NCBI RefSeq assembly: GCF_001277295.1
Contig: NZ_CP011456.1
Span: 4,282,001-4,346,000 of the forward strand
DNA from: Anabaena sp. WA102
GTDB taxonomy: Bacteria; Cyanobacteriota; Cyanobacteriia; Cyanobacteriales; Nostocaceae
Reading direction: 5' to 3'
DNA length: 64,000 nucleotides
Shown here in pieces: positions 1 through 7,972 of this stretch. A program made the translations under genes and the position numbers. The notes beneath the pieces were generated by a model. That model was given only the letters and a program-made list of their open reading frames with translations, was not told the origin of the DNA and ran no database searches. Position 1 is the first letter of the stretch. Each line of letters opens with the position of its first letter.

Positions 1-1
1 T

Positions 2-94
2 ATTTGGCAGCAAAAGCCGAGTATTGGTTGTAATATCAAATGGAAAGCGGGGAATGAGCCGGTTTATTATAAAGTTCCGGTGACGGTTGGGTAG
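2..94 (+). CDS. C-terminal end of a thioredoxin/peroxiredoxin-like protein (partial)
   Basis: The window opens inside an open frame that ends with TAG. The visible tail contains SIGCNIKWKAGNEPVYY, which resembles the C-terminus of a group of cyanobacterial thioredoxin-fold (AhpC/TlpA-like) proteins, where a conserved GCNIKWKPGNEP segment closes the fold. The start and the active-site CxxC lie outside the window, so only family-level naming is possible. No terminator is obvious after the stop. Confidence 0.5.
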   Translation: MWQQKPSIGCNIKWKAGNEPVYYKVPVTVG

Positions 95-200
95 TTAGGG
101 ATTTTATGGATAAAAAGTGAAACTTTACCAATACCTGCTGATATTACTGTTATTTTTCTGTAGGATATTTTATCAGTAACCTAAATACCCAAAAACTTAA

Positions 201-518
201 ATGATCAGCCGCATTTTTCGGGTCAGAGTTCCATTGCAATTTCATCAAGAATTTGAGTCAAAATTCCTGAAGGTATCAATCCCACTTGTTAAGTCATATC
301 AAGGTTTGGTGTCTGTCACTATTGGCAGACCAACAAAATGGGCAACCGAAGAATATGTGATGATTTCAATTTGGGAAAATGAGCAATTTGTCGAAGATTT
401 TGCTGGCGAAAATTGGCATCAAGCAGTTATTCCAGAAGGAATGGAAAAGTATATAACTGAATGTTGGGTTCATCATTATGAAAACTTCGGTTCAGAATCG
501 TCTTTTCAGTTTCCATAA
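201..518 (+). CDS. Putative antibiotic-biosynthesis-monooxygenase-like (ABM fold) protein
   Basis: This 105-residue soluble protein has no signal peptide or membrane segment. The pattern (a hydrophobic first strand RIFRVRVP, the helix FESKFLKVSIPLVKSYQGLVSVTIGRP, then EYVMISIWENEQFVEDFAGENWHQAVIPEGMEKYI) fits a dimeric alpha/beta-barrel ABM domain: a strand, a long helix, a 'vsiWen.e...a' strand and a C-terminal helix. ABM proteins include small monooxygenases, heme-degrading enzymes and proteins of unknown role; no residue here fixes the substrate. The gene stands alone. The family call is inference from pattern. Confidence 0.45.
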   Translation: MISRIFRVRVPLQFHQEFESKFLKVSIPLVKSYQGLVSVTIGRPTKWATEEYVMISIWENEQFVEDFAGENWHQAVIPEGMEKYITECWVHHYENFGSESSFQFP

Positions 519-564
519 ATCAATTTCTCTCATGAGATTTCCTAGATAATCTAATCTATATCTT

Positions 565-656
565 GTCTGAATCAGGATGTCCAGGATTAACAGGATGAAA
601 AAATTAAATCCTGTAAATCCTCAAATCCTAGAAATCCTGATTCTGACAATTAATCC
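565..656. repeat. AATCCTG-rich short dispersed repeat
   Basis: The sequence is built from units such as ATCAGGATGTCCAGGATT, AACAGGATG, AATCCTGTAAATCCT and AAATCCTGATTCTGACA. The same wording recurs as a multi-copy array at about 35.55-35.79 kb. It is non-coding and resembles the short dispersed repeats common in Nostocales intergenic DNA. Confidence 0.6.
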
Positions 657-781
657 TCATGCAACGCCCCTAACTTCCTAATCTCCGGCCAAATCGCCGC
701 CGTCGCAGCTACCACTAAAATCGTCCCAATACCCCCGCCAACCACAGACAACACCGGACCAAATAAAGCCGCTAACGAACT
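657..781 (-). pseudogene. Decayed duplicate of the 3' end of an MFS transporter gene
   Basis: Read on the minus strand this segment encodes AALFGPVLSVVGGGIGTILV followed by VAATAAIWPEIRKLGALHED. That is almost the C-terminus of the complete MFS transporter 1.2 kb to the right (AALFGPVFSVVGGGIGTILV...IRKLGELHEDL). About 120 bp align with scattered, mostly silent differences, so the copy is old. Nothing of the other ~380 codons is present, and upstream the frame runs into unrelated sequence. XisH/XisI sits between the remnant and the intact gene. Confidence 0.75.
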
Positions 782-1022
782 CAACACAATTTTCTTCTTT
801 GTCAGAAAATGGCCAGATTCTAGATTGTTCAATGGGAAGAGGAGTAATCAGCTTTTTTCCCATAAGATATGAAAATGATTTATAATCTTCTTTGAAAGAA
901 AAATTTTCATAATCTGCTCGAATTGAATAATGAGTTAAATCATCTTGGTGATCTAAGCTTAATTGCTTTTATTTATACTCGCAATCCACTACGCGAAATC
1001 CTCGACATTTTCAACAAGACAC

Positions 1023-1358
1023 CTAACCCACAGCATATTCTGTAAACTTCCTCATAAAAGGAGACTGAAAACCCAAGACAATATCTTCCTTTGGAACTCC
1101 CACAGCAACTAAATTTTCTGCAATATCATCTTCAGTACCATTCCATTGCAGCCAAATTTTTTCACCTTTAATATCAATATGAATAATACAACTATGTACC
1201 CATTCTTGACCTTCCCAACCTACATGAACTATTTGATAGTGGTCACGTTGTGTATCAAAAATTGTCTCAACTTCTATATTCCCGTTAGCAGGTTTTTGTT
1301 CGCTATATTCTTGTAAAATCTGCTGTACAAGCTGGCGATATCTAGTTAGTTTATCCAT
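1023..1358 (-). CDS. xisI: XisI family protein (element-excision controlling factor)
   Basis: This 111-residue protein starts MDKLTRYRQLVQQILQEYSE and carries the family core: FDTQRDHYQIVHVGWEG, CIIHIDIKGEKIWLQWNGTE and the C-terminal VPKEDIVLGFQSPFMRKFTEYA. In Anabaena PCC 7120 XisI acts with XisH in heterocyst-specific excision of the fdxN element, but paralogous xisHI pairs are scattered through cyanobacterial genomes and most are uncharacterised. It overlaps the end of xisH by 13 bp, so the two are translationally coupled. No XisA- or XisF-type recombinase was seen in this window. Confidence 0.85.
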   Translation of the reverse strand: MDKLTRYRQLVQQILQEYSEQKPANGNIEVETIFDTQRDHYQIVHVGWEGQEWVHSCIIHIDIKGEKIWLQWNGTEDDIAENLVAVGVPKEDIVLGFQSPFMRKFTEYAVG

Positions 1359-1765
1359 TCTGCAATCACCTCATGCTCTACATCATAAATAATCATTTTG
1401 ACTTGATTCTCTTCAATCATATCTCTAGGAAAATCAAGATTAAAAAATGTCTTATAAGTTGTTAAAGGTACTGCTAAATACAAAACACGATCTGGCTGTC
1501 GTCTTCTTAATGCACCTCGATAATTAATAAACTGTCCTAACGCTGTATGAAATTCCGAAATTGCAGACGACCTCTCCAAAAAACTTTTGATTTCAACAGC
1601 AATTTTTTCTCCTTCTCTTTCTGCCGCAATCAATTTTTCTGCGGCTAAATCAATAGACAGATTTACCCCGCCTACACTAATTGATAGGGGATCGTGAGTA
1701 ATCTGCCAACCGTCCTTCTGTAGAGCTTTTTTGACAACTTCATGAAAGACATCTTTAGCCGACAT
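1346..1765 (-). CDS. xisH: XisH family protein (PD-(D/E)XK-like partner of XisI)
   Basis: This 139-residue protein begins MSAKDVFHEVVKKALQKDGW. It contains SIDLAAEKLIAAEREGEKIA followed by VEIKSFL, a D...E-x-K arrangement like the PD-(D/E)XK nuclease fold, and a tail DVEHEVIAEWIN. XisH is one of the fdxN-element excision controlling factors of Anabaena and nearly always precedes xisI, as here. The biochemical activity is not established; nuclease ancestry is inference from the motif. The gene is followed within 13 bp overlap by xisI and lies between a decayed and an intact MFS 3' end. Confidence 0.85.
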   Translation of the reverse strand: MSAKDVFHEVVKKALQKDGWQITHDPLSISVGGVNLSIDLAAEKLIAAEREGEKIAVEIKSFLERSSAISEFHTALGQFINYRGALRRRQPDRVLYLAVPLTTYKTFFNLDFPRDMIEENQVKMIIYDVEHEVIAEWIN

Positions 1766-1852
1766 ACTGAATCCCTAATTATATTTCCAACTTTTATCTT
1801 ACCTCATTTCTTCCTCTCTGTGACTCTGCGCCTCTGCGTGAGACTCATTCCT

Positions 1853-3121
1853 TTATAAATCCTCATGCAACTCCCCCAACTTCCTAATCTCCGGCCAAAT
1901 TGCGGCTGTTGCCACCACCACCAAAATCGTCCCAATACCACCACCAACAACAGAAAACACCGGACCAAATAAAGCCGCAGTCAAACCAGACTCAAAACCA
2001 CCCAACTCATTAGAAGCACTAATAAACACACTATTAATGGCCGCAACACGACCCCGTAAATGGTCGGGAGTGCGAATTTGCACCAAAGTATGACGAATCA
2101 CCACGCTAATGCTGTCTAACGCCCCGCTAAATGCCAACATCAACAACGACAACCATGTCCAACGAGACAGTCCAAAAATAATTGTCACAATCCCAAACCC
2201 GACAACCGACCAAAGAAGGGCTGGTCCAGCTTTGCGGATAGGTGGTAAATATACTAACAATGCTGCCATAATCAACGCACCTATTGATGGGGCTGCTTGT
2301 AAATAGCCCAATTCCACCGGACCAACGTGCAGAATATCTTTGGCAAAAACGGGTAATAATGCCACTGCACCACCCAGCAAAACAGCAAATAAATCTAGAG
2401 TGATAGCTGCGAGAATGAGTTGATTATTCCAAACAAATTCAGCCCCAGCAGCTAGAGTTTTCAGGGATATTGGTTCTTTTTTAAAGTCGGTTTTTTGGGG
2501 TTTAATGGCTGCGGTGAGGAAAAAACATGATAGTGCTGCGATCGCTGCTAATATATATACTCCTGTCGCACTCTTGAACAGAGCAATACTCAATCCTCCC
2601 AAAGCTGGCCCAATGACCGACGCTAATTGAAAACTACTACTATTCCAAGTCGCTGCATTAGTAAAAGCACTGGTAGGTATTAACTGCCACATCAGCGCAT
2701 CACCAGCAGGTTTGAGAAATGCCCTGGCTACACCTGTTAATAATAAGCAAGCATAAATTAGAAAAACTGCACCTTGATAATAGGAAATAGCCGCTAAAGT
2801 TAGAGAACAAAACATTAATAGCAGCATTGCAAATAAAGTAATCTTTTTTCGGTCATTTTTATCAGCAACGTGTCCCGTAATCAAAGTTAGGGCAATCATT
2901 GGTAAAACCTGCGCCAGCCCGATGCCCCCTAAGGCCATCGCTGAATCTGTTCGCTCATATAGCTCCCAGCCCAGCGCTACCGTCTGCATTTGTCCCCCTG
3001 TGAAGAGGACTACACGCCCAATGGTAAATAGCCGATAATCTCGAAATCTCATGGCTGCCAAAGGATCGTGTTGTGCAGCCTTACTGTTATGGTGAGTTGG
3101 TTTCTGTTTGCTCGAAGACAT
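1853..3121 (-). CDS. MFS transporter (EntS-like drug/siderophore exporter)
   Basis: This 422-residue inner-membrane protein has about twelve hydrophobic segments and the MFS loop signature VADKNDRKKITLFA between TM2 and TM3. The start MSSSKQKPTHHNSKAAQHDP has a hydrophilic leader before the conserved MRFRDYRLFTIGR. Such transporters export drugs or siderophores by proton antiport; the substrate is unknown. The first 35 bp overlap the end of the marR-like gene upstream on the same strand, so the pump is probably co-transcribed with, and repressed by, that regulator. A partial copy of its 3' end lies at 657-781. Confidence 0.8.
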   Translation of the reverse strand: MSSSKQKPTHHNSKAAQHDPLAAMRFRDYRLFTIGRVVLFTGGQMQTVALGWELYERTDSAMALGGIGLAQVLPMIALTLITGHVADKNDRKKITLFAMLLLMFCSLTLAAISYYQGAVFLIYACLLLTGVARAFLKPAGDALMWQLIPTSAFTNAATWNSSSFQLASVIGPALGGLSIALFKSATGVYILAAIAALSCFFLTAAIKPQKTDFKKEPISLKTLAAGAEFVWNNQLILAAITLDLFAVLLGGAVALLPVFAKDILHVGPVELGYLQAAPSIGALIMAALLVYLPPIRKAGPALLWSVVGFGIVTIIFGLSRWTWLSLLMLAFSGALDSISVVIRHTLVQIRTPDHLRGRVAAINSVFISASNELGGFESGLTAALFGPVFSVVGGGIGTILVVVATAAIWPEIRKLGELHEDL

Positions 3122-3557
3122 TTTTTAGTAGAGTCAAGCCTGATTCAATATGTGATACTTGCTCTGGTGTCAAACCTTCTAGAATTTCCGCAATTTCCCC
3201 GCGAGTTTTTTCCTGGGATTGCTCTAAAAGCAGTTTTCCCTCTCTCGTCAAATTCAGGACTACTCGTCGTCGTTCTTGAGGATTATCTGTCCGTTGCACC
3301 AGATTTCGTTGGACTAATTTTTCTATAGTTGTGGATGCTGTAGCACAGGTGACTCCGAGATGATCTGCTACCTCAGACAAGGAAGCACCAGGATTGCGAT
3401 TCAGAAATGCAAGCGATCGCAATTGTGGTATAGATAAAGAGTCAGAACTGTGCGATCGCATTTCGGTTCGGATAAACCGCATCAATAAGGGGACAGTTTC
3501 CATCACCCTAGCGGCACATTCTTCAGAGGGTTTATCCAAACTCATAATATCTATCAT
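3087..3557 (-). CDS. MarR family transcriptional regulator
   Basis: This 156-residue winged helix-turn-helix protein shows recognition region ASLSEVADHLGVTCATASTT, wing LVQRTDNPQERRRVVLNLTR and C-terminal dimerisation helix VSHIESGLTLLKNVFEQTE. MarR proteins repress neighbouring efflux genes and release DNA when a small ligand binds. The MFS exporter overlaps its 3' end, so local control of that pump is the likely role. An IS-end-like repeat begins only about 10 bp upstream of the start codon and may have replaced the native promoter. Confidence 0.85.
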   Translation of the reverse strand: MIDIMSLDKPSEECAARVMETVPLLMRFIRTEMRSHSSDSLSIPQLRSLAFLNRNPGASLSEVADHLGVTCATASTTIEKLVQRNLVQRTDNPQERRRVVLNLTREGKLLLEQSQEKTRGEIAEILEGLTPEQVSHIESGLTLLKNVFEQTETNSP

Positions 3558-3565
3558 TTTTCTCT

Positions 3566-4033
3566 AGATTACAGGAATGCCCGGTAAGCGTAAAGCTCAG
3601 AGGCTTTAGAGAAAGAGATATAAGCGGCTCGTGAGATTTTAATCCCCGTCATCAATTTCTATTTTCTCTTGCCATAATTTAGCATTTTATGGATAATGTT
3701 ACCTATACAGGAAGGGTAATTAACCTGTCTAAAAACCCGATTGCTGCCTAAACCGCAGACACTGTACCTTGACAATTAAATCTATTGGGTTCTATTACAT
3801 TGTTCTAGCTTCCTCCTGGTAATAGGTAAAAGATTTACAGGTGCTAGGCACTCAGGATTTTGAAGCGCATTTGCTTCAACAAAAAAAGAACTTGCCGTAA
3901 GGCAACTAGGGTAGGGCATACCCGAAGTCGCTTGGGGAGAACCCCACCTCTGTTTTAGAGAACGCAAGGAATCTAAATTAAGTGGTTTCGATGAACCAAG
4001 AATCTCACCGGCTTTAGCCAGTGAGAGTGTCAA
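3566..4033 (-). mobile_element. Putative IS200/IS605-type remnant with omega-RNA-like 3' region, no transposase
   Basis: Between the marR and ABC-permease genes lies non-coding DNA rich in hairpins. These are CTCAC-GGCT-AGCC-GTGAG at 4006-4029, TGGGG...CCCCA near 3933-3948, TTGCCGTAAGGCAA near 3893-3906, and AAAGC...GCTTT near 3592-3607. On the minus strand the series (GGTTCTCCCCAAGCGACTTC, GTTGCCTTACGGCAAG) resembles the structured 3' end after tnpB in IS200/IS605 elements, which doubles as omega-RNA scaffold. No tnpA or tnpB frame remains. The segment at 3569-3613 recurs at 59114-59158. It could instead be an unrelated palindromic MITE; a structural search would decide. Confidence 0.4.
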
Positions 4034-4884
4034 ATCGCCACCTGTGGATAAAGTCGGCCACAGATGTAGGTTAAACCTATTAATGTTAGCAAGAGAATTG
4101 TACAATCTAACCCGAATCCATAAATACTTGAACCATTCGCCAGCATTGCACCCCGTAAAGCATCCACTTCATACGTCAAAGGATTCAAGTGGGAAATGAC
4201 CTTTAACCAACTTGGCATCAATGAAATAGGATAGATGGCATTACTGGCAAAAAACAACGGCATGGTGATTAATTGCCCAATACCCGTAAATCTTTCCCGC
4301 GATTTCACCAAACAGCCGATGATTAAGGAAAAAGTGCAAAAACAAGCTGCTCCCAAAAATATGACTAGCACAACTTGCAGGAAAGCCAAAGGATTGAGAT
4401 TGAGATGTACACCCAGCAAAAACGCTAAAAGGTAAATAAACACCACTTGGGAAAAACAACGAATCCCAGCCGCAAAAGCTTTACCCAAGACAATCGCTGC
4501 ACGGGGTATGGGTGCAACTAAGAATTTCTGCAAAATCCCTAAATCCCGTTCCCAAATTAATGTCATTCCCCCAGCAAAAATAGCAACAAACAGCGCACTC
4601 TGAGCCAAAATACCGGGAGTCATAAAATCCAAGTAAGGTAAATTACCTGTAGGGATAGCACGAGTCCGAGTAAATACTTGCCCAAATATCAGCAGCCATA
4701 AAGCCGGTTGTACAGCCCGAATCACTAAATCACTAGGATCATGGCGAAGTTTCCGCACTTCCAATTCAGTAATTACCAGGGTTTTAGTAAATAGTTCTTT
4801 AATATTAGAAAAAATCCCTTTGGGGCGATTATATCTAGGTTCAGCCCAACCGTTGAGTGGTACGTCTGGTTCTTGCAGTCTCAC
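4030..4884 (-). CDS. ABC-2 type transporter permease (DrrB-like)
   Basis: This 284-residue protein has a cytoplasmic N-terminus, then about six membrane segments, beginning VIRAVQPALWLLIFGQVFTR and ending TILLLTLIGLTYICGRLYPQ. The loop PGILAQSALFVAIFAGGMTL and the segment LNPLTYEVDALRGAML are typical of ABC-2/DrrB exporters. It is the membrane partner of the ATPase encoded just upstream, whose 3' end overlaps this gene by 44 bp. Export of a drug, lipid or polysaccharide is possible; the substrate cannot be read from the sequence. Its stop codon abuts the hairpin of the IS-like remnant. Confidence 0.85.
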   Translation of the reverse strand: MRLQEPDVPLNGWAEPRYNRPKGIFSNIKELFTKTLVITELEVRKLRHDPSDLVIRAVQPALWLLIFGQVFTRTRAIPTGNLPYLDFMTPGILAQSALFVAIFAGGMTLIWERDLGILQKFLVAPIPRAAIVLGKAFAAGIRCFSQVVFIYLLAFLLGVHLNLNPLAFLQVVLVIFLGAACFCTFSLIIGCLVKSRERFTGIGQLITMPLFFASNAIYPISLMPSWLKVISHLNPLTYEVDALRGAMLANGSSIYGFGLDCTILLLTLIGLTYICGRLYPQVAI

Positions 4885-5695
4885 GATAACTCACTCCTGA
4901 TACTAATTGATTTCCTGCGTAGTGGATGAAGACATCATCTAAGGTTGCTTCTGGTTTCCCAATAGCGGCTTTTAAATCTGACGGTGAACCGGTGATAATT
5001 TCTTTACCCTGATTCATAATCACGACTCGATTACAAAGATGATCCGCTTCCTCTAAAAAGTGGGTAGTTAAAAAGATGGTTGTACCGTACTCAACACGAA
5101 GTTGTTGTACAAGTTGCCATACTTGGGTTCTTGCAACTGGATCTAATCCGACTGTTGGCTCATCTAGAAATAAGATTTGGGGTTGATGTAAAATGGCTTG
5201 AGCAATTTCCAGTTTCCGAATCATTCCCCCAGAAAAAGTTCTCACTAACTGATGTGCTACATCCTCCAAACCCATGAATTCCAGCACTTCAGCGATTTGC
5301 TGTTTTCTGCGTCGAGGAGGAATATCATACAATTTAGAGAATATTAACAGATTTTCATAACCTGTTAAAGTCCCATCTGCTGATAAAGCCTGGGGTACAT
5401 AACCTATTACTCTTCTCACTGCATCAGGTTGACGAGTCACATCATAACCGGCTAAGTATGCTTTCCCGCTACTGACTGGTAGCAAGGTAGTTAACATCTT
5501 AATTACTGTACTTTTTCCCGCACCATTGGGACCAAGTAAACCAAAAACTTCTCCTGATGCTACGGAGATATTTAAAGTATCAACGGCTGTTGATTTTTCA
5601 AAGCGGCGCGTCAGTTCCAAGGTTTGTAATATTACCGATTTTGGAACTTGTGCAGGTATTTCCGCAGATTCTATTCTTCCCGTAAGTTTCGTCAC
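4841..5695 (-). CDS. ABC transporter ATP-binding protein (DrrA-like exporter)
   Basis: This 284-residue ATPase carries Walker A GPNGAGKST, Q-loop YVPQALSADGTLTG, signature FSGGMIRK, Walker B LFLDEPTVGLDP and H-loop TTHFLEEADHL. The C-terminal extension EATLDDVFIHYAG is characteristic of the daunorubicin-resistance (DrrA) subfamily, which pairs with ABC-2 permeases. The start MTKLTGRIESAEIP fits family length. It is the first gene of the exporter operon and overlaps the permease gene. The last ~25 residues (VSGVSYRETARTRRTTQRLG) are read in the overlap and are probably not conserved. Confidence 0.88.
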   Translation of the reverse strand: MTKLTGRIESAEIPAQVPKSVILQTLELTRRFEKSTAVDTLNISVASGEVFGLLGPNGAGKSTVIKMLTTLLPVSSGKAYLAGYDVTRQPDAVRRVIGYVPQALSADGTLTGYENLLIFSKLYDIPPRRRKQQIAEVLEFMGLEDVAHQLVRTFSGGMIRKLEIAQAILHQPQILFLDEPTVGLDPVARTQVWQLVQQLRVEYGTTIFLTTHFLEEADHLCNRVVIMNQGKEIITGSPSDLKAAIGKPEATLDDVFIHYAGNQLVSGVSYRETARTRRTTQRLG

Positions 5696-5766
5696 GAGTC
5701 GGATTTACTTCCTTGTTCAAATAATTAGACTATCTAAATATTAGTTTGACATATTTTTTCTAAAAG

Positions 5767-5835
5767 TCAAGACCAAGGATTAATGATGACAACTCCAGCA
5801 CCAGCAAAATCTTTTTCGTTACGAGTAAAGGAGGG
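5767..5835 (-). pseudogene. C-terminal remnant of a VapC-type PIN-domain toxin
   Basis: Directly in frame after the stop of the chimeric antitoxin-like gene, the minus strand reads PSFTRNEKDFAGAGVVIINP then WS and a stop. TRNEKDFAG.GV.IINPW is the usual last strand and helix of VapC PIN ribonucleases. The N-terminal ~110 residues, including the catalytic aspartates, are missing, so this is a deletion remnant of a toxin-antitoxin pair. Confidence 0.65.
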
Positions 5836-6045
5836 TCATGGAGTGAATGTACCACGGGGTAGACTGCGATCGCGGTTCAAGTCCAGTTCTTCAGTTAGTG
5901 CAGTCAAGGGGGATTGACGGAAAAATTCTGAGATTTTAGTAGTCTCAATCAGAGCAGTTTCCTCTTTTGTCAGTTCTAAAAACTCGGAAACATTTCCAAC
6001 TTTCCAGCCCTTTTGTTCTAGACGTTTTCTTTTAGCTTCATCCAT
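5836..6045 (-). pseudogene. Chimeric/decayed antitoxin-like gene
   Basis: From the start MDEAKRKRLEQKGWKVGNVS the first ~37 residues match the small HTH antitoxin/regulator family common in cyanobacteria (KRLE..GWKVG...EFL.L). After ALIETT the family sequence stops, and a different tail follows: ISEFFRQSPLTALTEELDLN then RDRS, which looks like the C-terminus of an antitoxin that precedes VapC. The frame then ends next to a VapC remnant. The simplest reading is deletion and fusion of two toxin-antitoxin loci. An in-frame ATG 24 bp further upstream gives MKIYKISI; homology favours the inner start. Confidence 0.5.
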
Positions 6046-6246
6046 AATACTAATCTTGTATATCTTCATCGTACTTGCTTAGTCGTTTGTTTATCATTTT
6101 TGTCCATGTCAGTTTTTATATCATATTGAATATATTTTTAGTTAGGGCTTGCTGAAAAAGTGAGTCCAATAAGTTCATAAATTGCAGCAACTATTAGTAA
6201 AATAGTTCTAGTTTCCTTATACATAAACTCAAAGAAGGTAAATAAT

Positions 6247-7401
6247 ATGTTGATTGAGCGCAAAACTAAAGATGGAATCACATACTTATATCTTATGGAA
6301 GAACGCTACAACGAAGAAAAGAAGTGTTTTGAGAAAAAAAGGATTAAATCTCTGGGGGTAGAAGAGTCAGCTACTATTGGCAAAATGACAAAGGAGTTTG
6401 CAGTGGTCTGGGGAAAGGAAAGGACGCTAGGAAATGCTGTCCCATTTAGCGAAACTGTTATAGGGCAATTTCCACCAGCAGAAAGCGATGAAGGCGTAAT
6501 TTTACCATGCGATATTGTGAACTGCGGCAAATTTCGCAATGGAGCGCAGCGTTGGTGGTGTCGCACTCATCAGGTTCACTGGGGAACTAAAGCAGATTTG
6601 CTACAAGCTGCGCGAGAGGGTGAAGAGGGCATCAAATGTGCAAATGCAAAACAGCCGATGGATTATACCAAGAAACCTTTGGTGATTGATCCTGGTGATT
6701 ATGAAGGGGGAATTGGTATTTGGGCAGCTTTACCAACAGCAATTAACACTACAGACGAGATGGACATTGATAAGGTCAAAATTCACGTCCATGCACGCCC
6801 CAAAATAGGTGGTAAAAAGACTATTGATACTAATTATCCAGCAGTGGTAATAACAGCAAATGATATATTACCCTTACTTGGTGTTATGGAGGATAAAAAA
6901 AGAGTTGTTATTGCTCCACCAGCAGCACTAGCATATCTAGAAGCATTGATTAATAATCTTCCTTTAGGCATACTTAACTGTAACAAATGCCATCACCCAC
7001 ATTTAGACTTAGGTGATTTTGCAAAGAACCCTCATAAAAAACATTTTTGTGGCAACTGCGGTGTTGATTCTAATTGGTCAAAAGAACCAATGATCAGCAG
7101 TCCAATTAAGGAATTAGTAGATAAATTTACACAAAATACTAACTTTGTCAATAGCGATCGTATCCTTGATCTTAGAGATTATCAAGATCATCAGCTAAAA
7201 GTTTGGGCTTCAACACCAGCTATTCTCTGGACTAGCAATCAACCCCAAGAAATGGGTATTCATGTTCACATTTATCAAGGGGGTAGAAAAATTATTGATG
7301 ATACTTTTTGTCAAGTTACCGGGTTAGATGGTTCATTGTTGGAGAGAGACAAACTAATTTCAGTAATGCTAGATAAACTCAAAAATAATGTTGAGAATTG
7401 A
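6247..7401 (+). CDS. Unknown protein with two cysteine/histidine (zinc-ribbon-like) clusters
   Basis: This 384-residue soluble protein is one I do not recognise. An AAGG ribosome site precedes the ATG. The first ~35 residues (TYLYLMEERYNEEKKCFEKK then RIKSLG) resemble the N-terminal domain of IS1634-type transposases. Two metal-site candidates follow: C-x4-C...WWCRTHQVHWG near residues 88-113, and CNKCHHPHLD...CGNCG near 247-276. Two similar blocks, GIGIWAALPTAI...IHVHARPKIGGKKTIDT and KVWASTPAILW...IHVHIYQGGRKIIDD, suggest an internal duplication. It overlaps the following small frame, so it is first in a three-gene unit ending in a HicA-like toxin. The function is unknown. Confidence 0.6.
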   Translation: MLIERKTKDGITYLYLMEERYNEEKKCFEKKRIKSLGVEESATIGKMTKEFAVVWGKERTLGNAVPFSETVIGQFPPAESDEGVILPCDIVNCGKFRNGAQRWWCRTHQVHWGTKADLLQAAREGEEGIKCANAKQPMDYTKKPLVIDPGDYEGGIGIWAALPTAINTTDEMDIDKVKIHVHARPKIGGKKTIDTNYPAVVITANDILPLLGVMEDKKRVVIAPPAALAYLEALINNLPLGILNCNKCHHPHLDLGDFAKNPHKKHFCGNCGVDSNWSKEPMISSPIKELVDKFTQNTNFVNSDRILDLRDYQDHQLKVWASTPAILWTSNQPQEMGIHVHIYQGGRKIIDDTFCQVTGLDGSLLERDKLISVMLDKLKNNVEN

Positions 7402-7561
7402 GAATTTATATCCTATCTTTCTTCAAAATATCCCTCACCCAAGAGTTACTATTCACTTGCCTAAAACAAATATACTAGATCAAGAAGCAATCAAAAAATT
7501 TGCCCAATACCGGAATGATATTCTAAACCAGTTAAAAGGAGTGATTCGTCATCATGGTTAG
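7388..7561 (+). CDS. Small 57-residue protein between the zinc-ribbon gene and the HicA-like gene
   Basis: An ATG inside the last codons of the upstream gene opens a frame of 57 codons, MLRIENLYPIFLQN...KFAQYRNDILNQLKGVIRHH. Its stop codon overlaps the start of the HicA-like gene by 8 bp. The double overlap is the main support for it being translated, since no homologous family is recognisable. A short helical C-terminal half with basic residues could be an antitoxin or a truncated larger protein. Confidence 0.4.
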   Translation: MLRIENLYPIFLQNIPHPRVTIHLPKTNILDQEAIKKFAQYRNDILNQLKGVIRHHG

Positions 7562-7805
7562 AGATATTCAGTTTAGTGACCTAGAACAGTTGCTTTTCAA
7601 GATAGGTTTTACTAAAGTACCAACAACAGGTTCTCAGCAAATCTATCAATATCCATTGTCAGGAACTTTGGTCATTTTACCAGCTTACGAACAACGGGCT
7701 TATGTTCAACCTGTGCATTTGGTAGCTGTACGTCGAGTATTGGCAGAAAATGGGTTAATAAATAGCAATTCTTTCGACAGTTTTTTAGGAAAGGTTGCAA
7801 GCTAA
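7554..7805 (+). CDS. HicA-like (YcfA family) small protein, possible mRNA-interferase toxin
   Basis: This 83-residue protein has the HicA-like plan: helix FSDLEQLLFKIGFTKV, a hairpin with GSQQIYQYPLSGTLVILPAY, and a closing helix VRRVLAENGLI. Classical HicA toxins have GSH at the turn; here it is GSQ, so the catalytic His is replaced by Gln and RNase activity is doubtful. It overlaps the preceding 57-codon frame, giving a compact unit. It could be an inactive paralogue or a toxin variant; no HicB-type antitoxin follows. Confidence 0.55.
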   Translation: MVRDIQFSDLEQLLFKIGFTKVPTTGSQQIYQYPLSGTLVILPAYEQRAYVQPVHLVAVRRVLAENGLINSNSFDSFLGKVAS

Positions 7806-7972
7806 AGTATTACCTGTAATTACAATGTATAAATATTATCTAAAATCTCCTTTATCCAAGTTTCCTGTTCAGAAGATAAAGCAGGTTTTAGAATTTGTGC
7901 ATAATCAATTGCTAAATGCTACATAATAGAATTCCAAATTATTTCCCAGATTTTACTCAAAATTCAAATTTA

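Noticed and set aside
3782..4105. 107-residue minus-strand frame across the IS-like remnant
   Set aside because: The DNA is dominated by hairpins and the peptide resembles no protein; read as structured RNA rather than coding.
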